Assembly (NCBI GenBank): GCA_031283985.1
Contig: JAITAQ010000064.1
Span: 1 to 6,613 of the forward strand
Direction of reading: 5' to 3'
Length of the DNA stretch: 6,613 nucleotides
From: Endomicrobium sp.
Lineage (GTDB): Bacteria; Elusimicrobiota; Endomicrobiia; Endomicrobiales; Endomicrobiaceae
The notes beneath the pieces are model-generated. The model was not told the DNA's origin. It saw only the letters and a list, made by a program, of their open reading frames with translations, and did no database searches. Positions 4,262 through 6,613 of this stretch are shown in pieces. Every line of letters starts with the position of its first letter. Within the stretch, counting starts at the first letter, position 1. The position numbers and the translations under genes are program-made.

Positions 4262-6613
4262 TTATATTTCACCGTTATAAGCCTTTATGAAAACTTCTCT
4301 GATATCATCCATCAAAGGATATACGGGATTTGCTCCAGTACACTGATCGTCAAATGCCTGTTCAACTAGTGTTTCAAGCTTGGCGTTGAAATCTTTTTCA
4401 GAAATACCCATTTCTTTTATTGAAAGAGGTATCTGAATATTTTTTTTAAGCTGCGCTATGGATTTAATCAACAACTCTACTTTTTCGTCGTCATTCTTTC
4501 CACCAAGATCTAAATTATCAGCAATCTGCCCATATTTTGCTTTTGCATTTGGAAATTTATATTGAGGGAATATTGCCTGTTTTCTCGGCTTATCAGTAGC
4601 ATTGTATCTTATAACCTGATTGATAACCAATGCGTTTGCAATTCCATGAGAAATGTTAAAAGCTGCACCTAATTTGTGAGCTAACGAGTGAGACAATCCC
4701 AAAAATGCGTTGGCAAAAGCCATACCAGCCAACGTAGAAGCATAGTGCATTTTTTCTCTTGCTATTGGATCATCGCTCCCTTTTGAATAAGAACGAGGCA
4801 AATACCTAAACACAAGTTTAACGGCTTCCAATGCAGGCGAATTTGTAAAATTTGTTGCAAGTACGGAAACGTAAGCTTCCACAGCGTGAGTTAAAGCATC
4901 TATTCCTGAAGCGGCACAAAGCCCTTTAGGCATTGAGTCCACAAAGTTCGGATCAATAATAGCCATATTAGGCGTTAAAGCATAATCAGCTATGGGATAT
5001 TTAATATGAGTTGAATCTTCAGTAATCACAGCAAATGGAGTAACCTCAGATCCTGTTCCTGAGGTAGTAGGTATAGCTATTAACTGCGCTTTCGTTCCAA
5101 GTTCTGGAATCTTGCAAATTCTCTTTCTTATGTCCATAAAACGCATAGCTACATCCTTAAAATCCGTATTGGGATTTTCATACATTAACCACATAATCTT
5201 AGCTGCATCTATAGGAGAGCCACCGCCAAAAGCTATAATAACGTCAGGTTCATAAGTTTTAAGCATAGCCAACGCTTCATTTATCGTTGATACACTAGGA
5301 TCAGGCTTGACGTCAAAAAATATTTGATAGTCAATGTTTATTTCTTCTAAAACCTTAGTTATATTGTAAATAGCACCTGAGTTGAAAAGAAATCTGTCCG
5401 TAACTATAAATGCACGTTTTTTACCTTTAAGCTCGCGCAACGCTAAATCGGTAGCACCTCTTTTAAAATAAATTTTTGGAGGGACCCTAAACCACAACAT
5501 ATTCTCACGCCTCTCAGCCACAGTCTTATAATTCAACAAGTGCTTTACACCAACGTTTTCGCTCACAGAATTTCCTCCCCATGAACCACAACCAAGCGTT
5601 AATGACGGTTCAAGTTTAAAGTTAAACAAATCTCCTATCCCACCTTGAGATGACGGAGTGTTAATCAAAACACGACCAGTATGAAGTTTTTTAGCAAAAT
5701 AAGTTATTCTTTCTTGTTTTCTTTCATCTGTATATAGAACTGACGTATGTCCTGCGCCACCAAGCTCTACAAGCTGATAAGCCTTTTCCACCGCATCTTC
5801 AAAATTATTAGCTTTATATATAGCAATTAAAGGTGATAATTTTTCGTGAGCAAATTCTTCTTCCAAAGAGATTTCGCTGACTTCACCCACAATAACCTTA
5901 GTATCTTTTGGAATTTTCACACCCACCATTTCGGCTATTTTATAAGCTGGCTGCCCTACAATAGCTGCGTTAAGCTTTCCATCAATAATTATGTTTTTTG
6001 CAACTTTATATCTTTCTTGTTCTTTCAGTATGTAAGCTCCACGGAGCGTCAATTCTTTTATAACAGCATCATAAATTTCTTTAACGATTATTATTGACTG
6101 TTCTGAAGCGCAAATCATGCCGTTGTCAAAAGTTTTTGACATAAGGATTGAAGATACTGCCATCTGAACATTTGCAGTTTCGTCAATAATTGCAGGTGTG
6201 TTTCCAGCGCCTACACCTAAAGCAGGCTTACCAGAAGAATAAGCAGCTTTGACCATTCCTGGACCACCTGTAGCAAGTATTATAGCTATATCTTTGTGAG
6301 TCATGAGCAAATTTGTAAGCTCCAATGACGGAACGTCTATCCACCCTATTATATTCTCAGGCGCACCTGCTTTAACAGCAGCTTCAAGAACAATTTTAGC
6401 AGCGGATATCATAGACTTTTTCGCTCTAGGATGAGGAGAAAAAATAATTCCATTTCTCGTCTTCAAAGCTATTAAAGATTTAAATATTGCAGTGGAAGTA
6501 GGATTTGTAGTCGGCACTACGCCTGCGATAATTCCGATAGGGTCGGCAACTATTTTAATTCCGTTGGCTTTGTCTTCGCTTATAAGTCCGCAAGTGTGGG
6601 CATCTTTATGTTT
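4262..6613 (-). CDS. adhE: Bifunctional acetaldehyde-CoA/alcohol dehydrogenase AdhE (5' end outside window)
   Basis: The frame is open to the right edge, giving 783 residues plus a stop. By comparison with Escherichia coli AdhE about 80 N-terminal residues are missing, and no start codon is in the window; the GTG at 6515-6517 (GVVPTTNPTS) is internal. The N-terminal aldehyde dehydrogenase half reduces acetyl-CoA to acetaldehyde. It shows THTCGLISED-like sequence near the edge, VPTTNPTSTAIFKSL, ATGGPGMVKAAYSSGKP, and the catalytic cysteine in SKTFDNGMICASEQS (fragment residue 168, codon 6110-6112). After the linker (LWFRVPPKIYFKRG) comes the iron-dependent alcohol dehydrogenase half, reducing acetaldehyde to ethanol. 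It has GGGSPIDAAK (463-472), TTSGTGSEVTPFAV, and Fe ligands Asp572 and His576 (GIDALTHAVEAY), His642 (LSHSLAHKLG) and His656 (ISHGIANAL), matching E. coli Asp653, His657, His723 and His737. The C-terminus ends soon after DDQCTGANPVYPL, without the E. coli lysine/alanine-rich tail. Both active sites are intact, so the enzyme should be functional, using NADH in the cytoplasm and probably forming spirosomes as the family does. It appears to lead the operon into the hydrogenase. Confidence 0.97.
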   Translation of the reverse strand, partial: KHKDAHTCGLISEDKANGIKIVADPIGIIAGVVPTTNPTSTAIFKSLIALKTRNGIIFSPHPRAKKSMISAAKIVLEAAVKAGAPENIIGWIDVPSLELTNLLMTHKDIAIILATGGPGMVKAAYSSGKPALGVGAGNTPAIIDETANVQMAVSSILMSKTFDNGMICASEQSIIIVKEIYDAVIKELTLRGAYILKEQERYKVAKNIIIDGKLNAAIVGQPAYKIAEMVGVKIPKDTKVIVGEVSEISLEEEFAHEKLSPLIAIYKANNFEDAVEKAYQLVELGGAGHTSVLYTDERKQERITYFAKKLHTGRVLINTPSSQGGIGDLFNFKLEPSLTLGCGSWGGNSVSENVGVKHLLNYKTVAERRENMLWFRVPPKIYFKRGATDLALRELKGKKRAFIVTDRFLFNSGAIYNITKVLEEINIDYQIFFDVKPDPSVSTINEALAMLKTYEPDVIIAFGGGSPIDAAKIMWLMYENPNTDFKDVAMRFMDIRKRICKIPELGTKAQLIAIPTTSGTGSEVTPFAVITEDSTHIKYPIADYALTPNMAIIDPNFVDSMPKGLCAASGIDALTHAVEAYVSVLATNFTNSPALEAVKLVFRYLPRSYSKGSDDPIAREKMHYASTLAGMAFANAFLGLSHSLAHKLGAAFNISHGIANALVINQVIRYNATDKPRKQAIFPQYKFPNAKAKYGQIADNLDLGGKNDDEKVELLIKSIAQLKKNIQIPLSIKEMGISEKDFNAKLETLVEQAFDDQCTGANPVYPLMDDIREVFIKAYNGEI

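Noticed and set aside
6515..6517. GTG as start of AdhE (751 residues)
   Set aside because: It is inside the conserved GVVPTTNPTS motif, and the 32 codons upstream to the window edge (including TCGLISED and IVADPIGIIAG) are clear AdhE sequence, so the gene simply continues beyond the window.

Overview
The window is AT-rich (A+T clearly dominates by eye) and densely coded. All five supported genes lie on the minus strand. Read in transcription order, from high to low coordinates, they are: adhE (5' end cut by the right edge), a group B-type [FeFe] hydrogenase, an NAD(P)-dependent epimerase/reductase of the SDR superfamily, a serine palmitoyltransferase-like enzyme, and a GNAT-fold acyltransferase (3' end cut by the left edge). 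Gaps between genes are 17-104 bases and no stretch longer than about 104 bases lacks a gene.

Right part (2777-6613), fermentation module: AdhE interconverts acetyl-CoA, acetaldehyde and ethanol using NADH. Only 18 bases separate it from a 488-residue protein with a multi-cluster ferredoxin region and the three H-cluster motifs of [FeFe] hydrogenases. Together they suggest disposal of reducing power as ethanol and H2 in a strict or facultative anaerobe.

Left part (1-2672), lipid module: the three genes match the three core reactions of bacterial ceramide synthesis as described for Caulobacter. An Spt condenses serine with an acyl thioester, a GNAT-type acyltransferase (bCerS) N-acylates the product, and an NAD-dependent epimerase-family reductase (CerR) reduces the 3-oxo group. 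The Spt assignment is strong from sequence. The other two depend largely on context. No acyl carrier protein or acyl-CoA ligase gene is visible; either could lie beyond the left edge.

Between the modules (2673-2776) is the only sizeable intergenic gap. It holds a weak promoter-like sequence and two short inverted repeats but no convincing terminator, so read-through from adhE into the lipid genes is possible.

Organism: low GC, AdhE, group B hydrogenase and sphingolipid genes together suggest an anaerobic, probably Gram-negative, gut- or sediment-type bacterium. Elusimicrobiota/Endomicrobia, Fibrobacterota or a Bacteroidota relative are possible. This is inference; no rRNA or other phylogenetic marker is present.
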